A stretch of 21,185 nucleotides of DNA from a virus. The notes under the pieces were generated by a model. The model was not told the origin of the DNA. It searched no databases and was given only the letters and a program-made list of their open reading frames with translations. Position 1 is the first letter of the stretch; every line of letters begins with the position of its first letter. Shown one piece after another: positions 1 to 7,548 of the stretch. The stretch lies in the IMG/VR virus record IMGVR_UViG_3300017605_000497, positions 1 to 21,185 of that record. One strand, written 5' to 3'. Position numbers and translations under genes: made by a program.

Positions 1-1325
1 GGGAGCTGGAACACCATCGAGTTGGCATTGACCTTTTCAACGAAGGTCTGCATGTACTTCGTGGCGTCATCTCCTGTCTGCTTGCGTGCGAAAATCTTGG
101 ATGCGACGTAATACTTCAAGCAATCGTAGAACGGGATCACGGTTGTCGATGCATAATCCGTGAGGGTCGGAATCTTGCGAAGGTATTTGATCTTCAGTTT
201 CTTGCCAGCTTCAGCGGTTGATACAGGGACGTTGAGGACGACATACCCATCAAAGATCGTGTATTTTGTTGGTTTGCCTGGCGTGATTCCCTGCCACACA
301 GTTGCGCCATCAGCGACGTTCGCCGTGATTGCTGTGCCAGAGATGCCAGAAAGAACACCCGTTGATTCTGTATTCGTCGTATAGGCAACGCCGTTGCTCG
401 CCCCAAGCGAGATCGAACCGACGGAAGTGAACTCATGAGAATCGGCAAGGGTGACGGATGTGGCACCTGCAAGAATCGCACCGCTCAATGTGGATTGGAC
501 GGTATTCTTCAAGATGTCATCCATTTCGTCTGGGGAAATGTATTTGAGCGGTTCTGATCCGAAACGTACGTCCAAGATGCCCTGGAACGTGCCAGGGAAC
601 TTCATCTCATAGGTCAGTGCGGAGAGCGCGTAGCGGTTTTCGTTTTCCGTTGTCCCGATTGACGTGTCGTCCTTCAAGAGTTCAAAAACCCAGTTTTGGA
701 GTTCGCACACGTACTTCTGGGCTTCATTCGTATCACGTACGAGGTCGGCTTCATCGCTGTACTGGTCATTGATATCCACAGAAGCAAGGCCGCAGGCATC
801 CTCAATAATCTGTTGGACGGATGTGAGGCCATTGCCTGTGTAGTTCACGCCTGATGAATAGTCCGTGTAGGTCGTGGTAGCAGAGTTTTTGAAACGGTAG
901 AACGCATACCCCGTGGAGTTCGTGAGGTCTGTGTAGATCGTATCCTTGCGGTTCGCGGAAATGTCCGTCGTCGCAAGCACTGACTTCGAGCCAGCAAGGG
1001 TTGTGGCGCGGTTGAACTCAATCTGGTTCCACTCAATCATCGTGATTGGCGTATCAACGTAGTGGTCAAAAACCGTGTTGGCGTTGAGCGTGATTGTCGT
1101 CCCTGTTGGAGCAGTGACCGTGTGGATACGGACGATTTCAGCCGTCGCCTCCCCGAAGTTGCCGAGCAGGGCGTACTTGCCAATGGCAAAACCCGTGATG
1201 TTGGCCACGGTAAGCGTCCCTGATCCTGATGCCTTGTCAGCCGTCAGCGTTGTTTTGATGCCACCTTCCAAGATCGAGACGTGCGATGCGATCAGGTTTT
1301 TGTTGGCTACTTTGAGATTGAGCAT
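1..1325 (-). CDS. Virion structural / head-tail adaptor-like protein, 3' end missing
   Basis: An open frame of about 441 codons starts at ATG 1325 and has no stop before the left edge, so the C-terminus is cut off. The first 200 residues are rich in Thr, Gly and Ile and look like beta-sandwich repeats. A later part with many charged and aromatic residues (around residues 180-230, including ICEDAC-like and QNWVFELL text) reads like an adaptor or neck protein. No family is recognised with certainty. It overlaps the end of the cysteine peptidase gene by 19 nt, so it is the next cistron in the late transcript. Role as a structural protein is inferred from composition and position. Confidence 0.7.
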   Translation of the reverse strand, partial: MLNLKVANKNLIASHVSILEGGIKTTLTADKASGSGTLTVANITGFAIGKYALLGNFGEATAEIVRIHTVTAPTGTTITLNANTVFDHYVDTPITMIEWNQIEFNRATTLAGSKSVLATTDISANRKDTIYTDLTNSTGYAFYRFKNSATTTYTDYSSGVNYTGNGLTSVQQIIEDACGLASVDINDQYSDEADLVRDTNEAQKYVCELQNWVFELLKDDTSIGTTENENRYALSALTYEMKFPGTFQGILDVRFGSEPLKYISPDEMDDILKNTVQSTLSGAILAGATSVTLADSHEFTSVGSISLGASNGVAYTTNTESTGVLSGISGTAITANVADGATVWQGITPGKPTKYTIFDGYVVLNVPVSTAEAGKKLKIKYLRKIPTLTDYASTTVIPFYDCLKYYVASKIFARKQTGDDATKYMQTFVEKVNANSMVFQL

Positions 1326-1990
1326 ACGATTTTCTGAATAATGAAAGCGATCTTGGAGATGATTGTGGTGATGATGGAGTTGCGCGACACATCGTCAGGC
1401 ACTTCAGCGAAGTAGCAGGCGAAGGTCACTTGATCGAACGGGATTTGCACGACCTGTTGCTTTGACGCATCCCACCAGTTCACTGTTTCCCACGCACCGA
1501 CTGGTGAGGCATCGAAGGCAACCATCATGTGCGCCCCAACGCCTTCATAGTCATCAACGCCGATCATCACAGGCCGTTTCTTCAATACCTTGTAGATTTC
1601 GTTTGGGTTTTTGCACTTCGTGATGAAGAAATACCCAGGGATCTTGTGTTTGTCGGCGTCTGTGCCTTTCAGGTCAGTCGCAATGCCGATTTTCTTGGCC
1701 GCTTTCAAAACGGAAGACGGCTTGACGCCGTTTTCGGTTGTATTGCTGATGATGCTGAGGTATTTCCACGAAAGAACGCTTGGGTCATTCGTTTCCATCC
1801 ATTCCTTGATCCATGTGGCACTACAGGAGACGCATGACGGGTCTGAACCCTGGTAAATGAGCGGGATACCGTCGATCGAACGGTTCAATGGCACGATTGT
1901 CTCAGGGGCAGACGCGCCAAAAGTCCGTTCATGGGAATAATCCTTGAACTTCGGCGCTTCTTTGATCCATCCTGAGACAATCGGCTTCAT
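1307..1990 (-). CDS. Papain-like (C1-type) cysteine peptidase
   Basis: The 227-residue product shows the papain order of active-site residues. Gln47 is followed by the SCVSCSA segment (Cys53, or possibly Cys56, as nucleophile), then His154 in GAHMMVAFD, then Asn171 in VNWWD. Family knowledge: these form the oxyanion Gln and the Cys-His-Asn triad that cleaves peptide bonds. A hydrophobic stretch (about residues 205-223) ends the protein and could be a membrane segment. The start at ATG 1990 overlaps the TGA of the upstream C39-like peptidase as ATGA, so the two are translationally coupled. Possible roles are lysis of host wall peptides, or processing of virion or host proteins; the sequence does not decide. 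Confidence 0.7.
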   Translation of the reverse strand: MKPIVSGWIKEAPKFKDYSHERTFGASAPETIVPLNRSIDGIPLIYQGSDPSCVSCSATWIKEWMETNDPSVLSWKYLSIISNTTENGVKPSSVLKAAKKIGIATDLKGTDADKHKIPGYFFITKCKNPNEIYKVLKKRPVMIGVDDYEGVGAHMMVAFDASPVGAWETVNWWDASKQQVVQIPFDQVTFACYFAEVPDDVSRNSIITTIISKIAFIIQKIVCSISK

Positions 1991-2436
1991 GCTTTCTTGA
2001 AATGAGCGAACCCAGTGATGTTTTTGTAGTCCCCGATAGCCGCACACGTCTTCCCTGTCCATGGATCAATGCAAATGTAGTCGTTTGAGAGCCACATTTT
2101 GCGGACAGCCACGATCCAATGCTGTCCGAAGTTGACTTGGAGGATAATCGCCCCGTTTTTGTCGTTGATAGCTTCACGGATGTAGCTGTCATTGCGTCCA
2201 GTCCCGCGCCAAACGAACTTCATCCCTGGGATTGCGAGCTTCGGCCACTGCACAAGACCGTCTGGCGTGTAGAACTCACGGTGTGCGGCGATCTTGGCAG
2301 GGTCTTGGAACTTGCCGAAGAAGTCAGAGAGCATCGAGATACAAGTTGTCGTGCATCCGTAGCGTCCAATGGTCAGCTTGCTCGCGCCCAATGTCTTCTC
2401 AGCCCAGCGTCCATCACGTTGAGAGAGGTAGACCAT
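1987..2436 (-). CDS. C39-like cysteine peptidase
   Basis: The 149-residue protein begins with YLSQRDGRWAEKTLG and has GRYGCTTTCISML (Cys28), GQHWIVAV (His106) and YICIDPWTG (Asp124). This is the typical layout of the peptidase C39-like domain (Cys, His, Asp) found in phage lysins and secreted bacterial peptidases. No signal peptide is visible. ATG 2436 follows the upstream stop as TAG-T-ATG, and the gene ends in an ATGA overlap with the papain-like peptidase. The pair may be lysis enzymes cutting wall cross-bridges; inferred from family and from the absence of any other visible endolysin. Confidence 0.75.
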   Translation of the reverse strand: MVYLSQRDGRWAEKTLGASKLTIGRYGCTTTCISMLSDFFGKFQDPAKIAAHREFYTPDGLVQWPKLAIPGMKFVWRGTGRNDSYIREAINDKNGAIILQVNFGQHWIVAVRKMWLSNDYICIDPWTGKTCAAIGDYKNITGFAHFKKA

Positions 2437-2437
2437 A

Positions 2438-3019
2438 CTAGTTTGTGTCGCTTGAAATGATCCCGTACGTGAAGATACCCGATGCTGGATTGAATGACGC
2501 GGTTGACGTGTTCGATGTCCAGTCAATGTCGATGAAGTCCGCTGTACGCACACGTGCGCTTGTACGGATCACAGTGCCGCTCGCTGAATACGGATCAGTC
2601 ACGAAAGCCAAGTCACCCACTTTTGCGCCTGTCAAACCAATCGTGATCGAAGTCGTTGACCATGCTGTGAGTGCGTTGGCATCAATGGTGCTTGTCGCCA
2701 TCTTGATGAGGTCGATCTTTGATGCGTTCACACCACCGATCTTCGTAGAAGAAGCGGAAAGACCGCCGTTCGTGTAGAGCGTACCGTCACCCGTCCCTGT
2801 GGCGACGATAGTACCCGCTGTCAATGTTTGAATTGTCTGGCTTGCCGTTGTGACGCCACCGTTTGCGGTGAGCGTCCCTGTCACGACCACATTTCCACCG
2901 AAAGTCTGCGTCGATGTCCCAGAACCGAACTTGCCCGAGCTGAAGAACAGGTAGCCGCCGATTGCGCTTGCGATCAAGACGAAGAGGAAAGCCCCAAGGA
3001 AGATTTTGAGTTTGTTCAT
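2438..3019 (-). CDS. Membrane-anchored, beta-rich surface/fibre-like protein
   Basis: A 193-residue protein with a short basic N-terminus and one clear hydrophobic helix (about residues 5-27), then a Thr/Gly/Ser/Ala-rich region with TGTLTANGG-like repeats and ASSTKIGG. This matches the style of the N-terminal and shaft regions of the S74 protein encoded about 2.5 kb upstream in the transcript. The anchor is odd for an ordinary tail fibre and suggests a protein displayed on the infected cell, or a signal-anchor removed later. Start ATG 3019 follows the upstream stop as TAG-T-ATG. Function unknown. Confidence 0.7.
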   Translation of the reverse strand: MNKLKIFLGAFLFVLIASAIGGYLFFSSGKFGSGTSTQTFGGNVVVTGTLTANGGVTTASQTIQTLTAGTIVATGTGDGTLYTNGGLSASSTKIGGVNASKIDLIKMATSTIDANALTAWSTTSITIGLTGAKVGDLAFVTDPYSASGTVIRTSARVRTADFIDIDWTSNTSTASFNPASGIFTYGIISSDTN

Positions 3020-3020
3020 A

Positions 3021-3407
3021 CTATTTTACGACAGTGATCTTTACGACTGATGACCAGTTGATGTTGTTCCCTGAAGCCCCTGTGACTTGCAGGTTGACGT
3101 TTGGTGAGCTGACGCTGAACGCCGCATCACAGGTTTCCTGGCCTGTGCTTTCTGAGGCGAGCTGGTCTGGGCTACCAAGCGCTTCTGTGGCACCAGCGAT
3201 GTTGTTGAAACTCTGTTTGATGTAGTACGTCACGGCATCGCCAGCGGTTCCGCTAGCCCCGTCTGTACGTTTCCCGACGACTGTTGCTTGGACGAAGATA
3301 GTCTCGCCTGGGTAGACCATGATCGTGCTGAGCGTGACAGGCGTTGCATCTGTGGTGGAGATGGAATCCTTGAACTCACGCTGGACTGCATTTGGTGCTG
3401 ATGGCAT
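3021..3407 (-). CDS. Putative small virion structural protein
   Basis: A 128-residue beta-rich protein with no membrane segment; the C-terminal part (about residues 95-128) is rich in Val, Asn and Ser. It resembles in general style the 140-residue protein ending at 7063 (both open with short N-terminal tails and continue with alternating hydrophobic strands), but no family is recognised. ATG 3407 lies five bases after the TAA of the preceding 50-codon gene, with no Shine-Dalgarno. Late-gene position supports a virion role. Confidence 0.6.
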   Translation of the reverse strand: MPSAPNAVQREFKDSISTTDATPVTLSTIMVYPGETIFVQATVVGKRTDGASGTAGDAVTYYIKQSFNNIAGATEALGSPDQLASESTGQETCDAAFSVSSPNVNLQVTGASGNNINWSSVVKITVVK

Positions 3408-3412
3408 ATGGG

Positions 3413-3565
3413 TTATTTCTTGGTTGAACTAAATCCGATTTGGTTTTTCTTTTCTTGTGGGTAGTAGAACTCGAATGTTTCGTGGACGACCTGACCCTTA
3501 TCGTTGAAGACCCGTTTGACGACTTCGACACGCGAGATGGTGAGCTGTGTGTTTTCAATCTTCAT
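3413..3565 (-). CDS. Small hypothetical protein (50 aa)
   Basis: A short frame from ATG 3565 to TAA 3413 encodes a charged 50-residue protein containing SRVEVVKRVFNDKG, HETFEFYYPQEKK and a basic SSTKK end. It fills the gap between neighbours exactly, ending five bases before the next ATG. Its amino-acid composition looks natural while the other frames here do not. No family recognised. Confidence 0.6.
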   Translation of the reverse strand: MKIENTQLTISRVEVVKRVFNDKGQVVHETFEFYYPQEKKNQIGFSSTKK

Positions 3566-3577
3566 ATTCGACCCTGC

Positions 3578-3601
3578 GCCTTCGTCACTCGACGCAAAGG
3601 C
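3578..3601. other. Intergenic stem-loop
   Basis: GCCTT-CGTC-actc-GACG-ca-AAGGC forms a nine-pair stem with a two-base bulge and four-base loop. It lies in the roughly 100-base gap between the genes ending at 3667 and starting at 3565. There is no T-run, so it is not an obvious terminator; it could stabilise mRNA or be a processing site. The rest of the gap holds nothing else I can name. Confidence 0.4.
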
Positions 3602-3666
3602 GAACCCCGACTAGATCAATAGGCGCTTGGTGCGTTTCTTGATGAAGTCAGGCGGCTCTATCTCAC

Positions 3667-3903
3667 TTAGACCTGTTCCGACGAAGAGCCAGTGAAAGGT
3701 TCGTTGCGTTCCTGACCCTGACCAGCTTTGAGGACAGCGACACCACCGATGGCGGCGTTGAGCGTCTGCACGCCAGATGTCTTGACAAACTCCACGACTT
3801 CTTCAAGCGTCATGCCATTGTCGGCAAGGAGCTTTGATTCTTCTTCGGTTGGGACAAAGCCTTCAACCACTTCACGTTGCCCGAGGGCGAGTTCTTCTGA
3901 CAT
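3667..3903 (-). CDS. Small acidic hypothetical phage protein
   Basis: Starting at ATG 3903 this gives 78 residues: a charged helical first half (MSEELALGQREVVEGF, then TEEESKLL) and a Gly/Ala-rich middle, ending in a Ser/Glu tail. An in-frame ATG at 3927 would add eight residues. I prefer 3903 because a -10-like TATCAT ends seven bases before it, matching other starts in this window. No family is recognised. The next frame at its 3' end stays open with protein-like text but has no start codon. Confidence 0.6.
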   Translation of the reverse strand: MSEELALGQREVVEGFVPTEEESKLLADNGMTLEEVVEFVKTSGVQTLNAAIGGVAVLKAGQGQERNEPFTGSSSEQV

Positions 3904-3980
3904 AGGTTTGATGATATGCGATTGCATAAATGAATAATGAGTAAAGTGAAAGGTGTTTGAGGAGAACACCAAACCATGAG

Positions 3981-4065
3981 CGGAGTACCAGGGGTTGAAC
4001 ACTGGACATCCCATGCCTGCGTCACATCGACGCAATGCCGAGAGCGCTCCCGTCGAGCTACCCCA
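3981..4065 (-). tRNA. tRNA-like element, degenerate
   Basis: On the minus strand an 85-base stretch can be drawn as a cloverleaf. It has an acceptor-like TGGGGTA/TACTCCG (two wobbles), a D-arm-like GCTC-GACGG-GAGC, a central TGCGT-CGATGTG-ACGCA, and a T-arm-like CCAG-TGTTCAACCC-CTGG containing the GTTCAA signature. Against a real tRNA: the T-arm has one extra base, U33 is absent, spacing between D and anticodon arms is too long, and no CCA is encoded. It may be a decayed tRNA, a tRNA mimic or an attachment-site remnant. No gene occupies 3904-4071. Confidence 0.3.
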
Positions 4066-4071
4066 GAAGGG

Positions 4072-4299
4072 TCAAAGACCCCTGCGCTGTTGCGCGAAGC
4101 CGTTGACCCTCAACCGCTCGAACTCGTAGATGTCTACGTCCTTGACGTTTCCATCTTCGTCTTCGACGGCGATTGTGATGTTGAGAGAGGTGCTAGTTGC
4201 CAGCTTCCAGGCTGTTGCGTACTCGATTGGAGTAATGAGCACAGCGGCCTTGCGTCCATCCCGAAGGATGAAGTGCATTACGCGGCGCTCGGTGGCCAT
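4072..4299 (-). CDS. Small hypothetical protein (75 aa)
   Basis: From ATG 4299 this encodes MATERRVMHFILRDGRK onward, a compact alpha/beta-looking protein with VEDEDGNVKDVDIYEFERLRV near its end. The start is favoured over longer frames because AAAGGAG lies about ten bases upstream and the residues before it look random. It overlaps the end of the preceding gene by 22 nt. No family recognised. Confidence 0.6.
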   Translation of the reverse strand: MATERRVMHFILRDGRKAAVLITPIEYATAWKLATSTSLNITIAVEDEDGNVKDVDIYEFERLRVNGFAQQRRGL

Positions 4300-4547
4300 G
4301 AGGCCATCTCTCCTTTCGGTTGTTGAACTTCCTTGAAGTTGGCCTCGATCACCTCTCTGAATGTGCGATCCGCTTGGAGGTTTTCGACGTGGATGGATCG
4401 CGGGTAGCGACCAATCTTGACGTTGATGCGGAAGGACGAGATGTAACCCGTCTGCCATGCCTTCCACGTGTCGTAGAGGACTTGGGGTTCGATGTCACAT
4501 TCCGTCCGAAACTCACCTTGTGTTTTTGTTTTGAACCAGACTTTCAT
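4278..4547 (-). CDS. Small hypothetical protein (89 aa)
   Basis: The start at ATG 4547 has one of the few strong ribosome binding sites of the window (GGGGAGGG, four bases before ATG). The product begins MKVWFKTKTQGEFRTE and contains a basic central strand region (residues 30-45) and a helical HVENLQADRTFREVIEA segment. No family recognised. Together with the 75-aa gene it forms a pair that uses Shine-Dalgarno starts, unlike most neighbours, which may point to a different origin. Confidence 0.6.
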   Translation of the reverse strand: MKVWFKTKTQGEFRTECDIEPQVLYDTWKAWQTGYISSFRINVKIGRYPRSIHVENLQADRTFREVIEANFKEVQQPKGEMASWPPSAA

Positions 4548-4600
4548 TTTTCCCTCCCCGCTACCCATGAATCCTCACGGACAATGGGGAGGGAAAACGG

Positions 4601-4894
4601 CTACTTGTCGAAGTTCTTGTCGATGGTCGTCTTGATCTCTTGGATTTTTTCGAGAACGGTGTCGATCTTCACGTCGAGTACAGCCTGTTTGCTTGTGAGC
4701 TGTTGCTGGACGTTTTCTACGACTGTCACACGTGAGCGGAGTTCAGTGCTTTCATCCTGGACACGTGATACGTCGGAAGACACAGAAGCGATCCAGTAAA
4801 TCCATCCGCCGACGATGATGAGGATGGTTACCCCAACGCCTGCCGTGATGACAGTGCTGTTGAGGTAGACTGGCTTTGCTTCCTTGCCTCCCAT
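4601..4894 (-). CDS. Membrane-anchored coiled-coil protein, XhlA/holin-accessory-like
   Basis: The 97-residue protein has a short polar N-terminus, one hydrophobic helix (about residues 16-37, ending in GGWIYWIASV) and a C-terminal coiled coil with heptad spacing (about residues 40-95). That layout is like phage haemolysin/XhlA-type lysis helpers and some spanins, but homology is not shown. AAAGGA sits seven bases before ATG 4894, and the gene starts three bases after the stop of the holin-like gene. A lysis role is inferred. Confidence 0.6.
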   Translation of the reverse strand: MGGKEAKPVYLNSTVITAGVGVTILIIVGGWIYWIASVSSDVSRVQDESTELRSRVTVVENVQQQLTSKQAVLDVKIDTVLEKIQEIKTTIDKNFDK

Positions 4895-4897
4895 GTA

Positions 4898-5116
4898 CTA
4901 TTCCTTTGTATGATCCGTCGCCCACTTCTCGATGCCCACGATGATCGTGTTGGCAAGAGGGACGAGGAACAAATACTGCTCAGGTACCTGCGCGTGCGCC
5001 AAGAGCAACGCCGCTGATGCAGCAAGTGTGGCCGCAATCGAGTACCCAGCTACTTTGAGGATGTGGACGGCATCGGCCTTGTCGATGCTGAATCCTTTGG
5101 ATGTGAGGTCTGCCAT
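4898..5116 (-). CDS. Putative holin
   Basis: A 72-residue protein with two hydrophobic segments (about residues 20-42 and 46-62) joined by a short AQVPEQY turn, followed by a charged WATDHTKE tail. Size, two membrane spans and charged end fit small phage holins, which open the inner membrane at lysis. It is followed at once by the membrane coiled-coil gene. Start ATG 5116 is three bases after the upstream TAA. Holin function is inferred from topology only. Confidence 0.55.
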   Translation of the reverse strand: MADLTSKGFSIDKADAVHILKVAGYSIAATLAASAALLLAHAQVPEQYLFLVPLANTIIVGIEKWATDHTKE

Positions 5117-5119
5117 ATA

Positions 5120-5479
5120 TTATGTAGACAATTCGTTAGCTTGTTGTTCTGCGAGTTCGTCTTGGGCTGGTTCTTCAGGCGTAACAGGTTCCTTGACCAC
5201 GACTGGCTTTGGCTGTGTCAGTTCCGCCCCAAGAGCGGCGAGCAATGCAGTTTGTGCAGCCTTCTCAACGGCCTTTTCTGCTTCAACTTTGAGGCTTGCT
5301 TCATGGATCGAGGCGAGGCGTGATGCTTCTGCGTCGATAGAGGCTGTGACTTCTTCTGGCGTCCCTACAAGCCCCACAAACCCAGAACCGATCTGGTTGC
5401 CCTGCTCGTCCTTTACGAACACGTTGATGCGCTTTCCAGCGCTCGTTTCAAACGGTTCGGCTGTACGTGAGTAGTTCAT
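5120..5479 (-). CDS. Hypothetical Ala/Glu-rich phage protein
   Basis: From ATG 5479 (upstream stop joined as TAA-T-ATG) this encodes 119 residues. The first third looks folded, with RINVFVKDEQGNQIGSG and GLVGTPEEV. The middle is a long Ala/Glu helix, and the tail is Pro/Val/Glu-rich then acidic. It sits between the S74 fibre and the holin-like gene. It could be a fibre-associated or linker protein; no family recognised. Confidence 0.6.
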   Translation of the reverse strand: MNYSRTAEPFETSAGKRINVFVKDEQGNQIGSGFVGLVGTPEEVTASIDAEASRLASIHEASLKVEAEKAVEKAAQTALLAALGAELTQPKPVVVKEPVTPEEPAQDELAEQQANELST

Positions 5480-5480
5480 A

Positions 5481-7061
5481 TTAGTTGAAGAGTGATTTGA
5501 TTTTCTGCCAGATGCCTTCTGTTTGGCCTGAGCGTTCTTCGAGAGCTGTGATGCGATCATCTTCAGCCTGCAAAGCGCCAGTGAGAACGTACGTCACGCG
5601 AGCGTAGTCAACCGTGCGTGGGAGCAATGTCTTTCCGTCCTTGACCAAGATGACGTTCGGGTAGTTCTTCTTGTCAAAGGCGAGCTGTTCTGGTGTGAAG
5701 TCTGACGTGTAGCTCACAAGCTGAGGATCGACCATTGCGACCTCTTCAGCAATGAACCCAGCGGATTCTGTACCGCCACCATTCGTCCCTTCTTTTGGAG
5801 CCTGCCCAGGCTTCCAATCGAAGCTGACCGCGCGGAGTTTGAGTGCCTTAGCCAAAAGTTCCTTTGGTTCGAGGCTCTCGATGTGTTCCTTGAAGAACGC
5901 TGACGAAACCGTACAGTTCGTGGCTTGCTGGCCGATACGACCTGAACCAGTCACGAAACAAACGATGTTACCTGAAACTGACGGTGCGCCAAGGTTCGGG
6001 AAGGAGATTTGCGTTCCAGTACCCGTTGCGTTCACAAAGAAGATCGTGCCAGATGAGTAGATGTTCGCCAGCGAACCTGTGGCCGAGCCAAGGTTTGTGA
6101 TGTTGTTCGTTCCGAGGTTGATCTGTCCGTTGATGAAGAGGTTGGTGCTAGAGACGTTTTGGATGTATGCGTTTGCGTATGTACGGATCAGGCTTCCGAT
6201 ACTTCCCGTTCCAGTTGAGAGTGGAGCGATCAACCCTTGCAACAGTCCTTCTGTTGGGTCAAACAAAATCGAAGTGTTGCCATTGAGACACCACTGCACT
6301 TGGCTCCCCGAGTTGATCCAAAAGCCAGTACCAGGTGAAGCGATGCCCCTGAGGCCACCACTCGCGGCCAGCGTTCCACAGCTAGCACTTGCCCCGATTG
6401 CAAGACCTGTCGTTGTTGCGTTACCGCTCACCATGAGGTTGGTCGAAGTCACGGTTGCAAGGAACGCCGTACCTGATGCGTAGACGTTTCCCCACGAAAT
6501 CGCAGCCGTACCAAGATCGCGTGCGTTGTTAGCACTTGGCAGCACGTTCCCGTAGAAGTTATGCGTACCGTTGGTTGAATCAATCCCGTAATACGTGTTC
6601 CCACCTGTTGCTGGGGAAATAGCGAGGTTTGATGCATCAACACGGATACATGAAATGGCTGACCCAGCACAGTTCGTCACACTACTTGTGAGGTTGATTT
6701 TCCCAGTATTGCCACTAGGCGACGTGATCGTCATAAACGATGTCGTCGCGTTTGTGGAAGACACGCCCTGTGCCATCACGACACCCGTGAACGTCCCCGT
6801 TGTGGCGTTCAAACCCATCGAGAACGTCGGTGTTGATGTGGCTGTTGCGCCTGCATTGATGACCTGCGTGAGCTGAGGGACTGAGCTAGAACCGCCTGTT
6901 GGCAAGATCACTGGGTTCGAGAACCCGAACATCGTCCCTTTTTCTTTGAGGTTGGCTGAGATGGAGTTGCTCGCAACGCCAAGAACCATCAACCAGAGGG
7001 AGACGCCAAGGAAAGCCAATGCAGGAATCTTGATCTTTTGGATGAAGGCTTTGATATCCAT
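5481..7061 (-). CDS. Fibre-like protein with N-terminal membrane segment and C-terminal peptidase S74 domain
   Basis: A 526-residue protein. Residues about 10-33 form a hydrophobic anchor (IPALAFLGVSLWLMVLG). The shaft (about 50-390) is low in charge and carries degenerate repeats of the form LG.A...WGN(V/I)Y(A/S)SGT and (S/T)STNL. The C-terminal 130 residues (SAFFKEHIESLEP, LRAVSFDWKPG, AGFIAEEVAMVDPQLV, VDYARVTYVLTGALQ) match the intramolecular chaperone S74 domain, which trimerises fibres and then cleaves itself off. ATG 7061 follows the previous stop as TAG-T-ATG. The membrane anchor is unusual for a tail fibre. Confidence 0.85.
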   Translation of the reverse strand: MDIKAFIQKIKIPALAFLGVSLWLMVLGVASNSISANLKEKGTMFGFSNPVILPTGGSSSVPQLTQVINAGATATSTPTFSMGLNATTGTFTGVVMAQGVSSTNATTSFMTITSPSGNTGKINLTSSVTNCAGSAISCIRVDASNLAISPATGGNTYYGIDSTNGTHNFYGNVLPSANNARDLGTAAISWGNVYASGTAFLATVTSTNLMVSGNATTTGLAIGASASCGTLAASGGLRGIASPGTGFWINSGSQVQWCLNGNTSILFDPTEGLLQGLIAPLSTGTGSIGSLIRTYANAYIQNVSSTNLFINGQINLGTNNITNLGSATGSLANIYSSGTIFFVNATGTGTQISFPNLGAPSVSGNIVCFVTGSGRIGQQATNCTVSSAFFKEHIESLEPKELLAKALKLRAVSFDWKPGQAPKEGTNGGGTESAGFIAEEVAMVDPQLVSYTSDFTPEQLAFDKKNYPNVILVKDGKTLLPRTVDYARVTYVLTGALQAEDDRITALEERSGQTEGIWQKIKSLFN

Positions 7062-7062
7062 A

Positions 7063-7485
7063 CTAGTTTCCAAAGAATGAAGCGCGGCAGTAGAACGTAC
7101 CGAACGCCCCACCCGTTGTTTCAAGGACTGAAACCTTTACGTGAGTTGCGACCGAAGTGGTGTCGAAGTATCCCGAATAAACCGCAGCGCCAGTGGTGGC
7201 AGAGCTTGGGAACTTCACAGGCGTCACATAGGTGTCAACCTGTCCTGTAGCTGGCGAGATGCTCACAAGAGGGAAGAAGGTCACACCGTCATCGTTGGAG
7301 ACTTCGATCTTGACCAGTGCATACGCGTTATCAACCGCAGGCGTGTACTTGAAGTCCAGGTGGATGTTCGGCATGTACTTCGTAAGGAACGTCTTTGTGT
7401 TCCCCGTGTACGCAGCCGTCAACGTCGCTGGTGTGGATGCTGTACCAACGCAGTCGTATGAAACTTGTTCGGGATTGCTTTTCAT
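7063..7485 (-). CDS. Putative virion structural protein
   Basis: From ATG 7485 this encodes 140 residues (MKSNPEQVSYDCVGTAS start) with a beta-strand pattern throughout, including KYMPNIHLDFKY, VKIEVSNDDGVTFFPL and a Gly/Phe-rich end. No family recognised. It lies between the beta-helix spike and the S74 fibre and may be part of the same tail or spike structure. Longer upstream frames overlap a conserved-looking RNA stem-loop and are not convincing. Confidence 0.65.
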   Translation of the reverse strand: MKSNPEQVSYDCVGTASTPATLTAAYTGNTKTFLTKYMPNIHLDFKYTPAVDNAYALVKIEVSNDDGVTFFPLVSISPATGQVDTYVTPVKFPSSATTGAAVYSGYFDTTSVATHVKVSVLETTGGAFGTFYCRASFFGN

Positions 7486-7501
7486 AGGTAGTTTGATTTC
7501 T

Positions 7502-7548
7502 GCCTTTCTGACACCCCCTTGGATGAATCCAAGAGGGAAGCAGAAGGC
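7502..7548 (-). other. Long RNA stem-loop between two structural genes
   Basis: On the minus-strand RNA a ten-pair stem (CCCUCUUGGA with UCCAAGGGGG, UUCA loop) sits inside an outer stem GCCUUCUG/CAGAAAGGC with one bulged A. One inner pair is a U-G wobble in the minus RNA but a C-A mismatch in the plus RNA, so the fold favours the transcribed strand. No U-run follows, so it is not a normal terminator. It fills the 76-base gap between genes. Confidence 0.5.

Noticed and set aside
3620-3700. Frameshift product or extra gene after the 78-aa protein
   Set aside because: The -1 frame has protein-like text (IEPPDFIKKRTKR) but no start codon and no canonical slippery heptamer, so I cannot support it.
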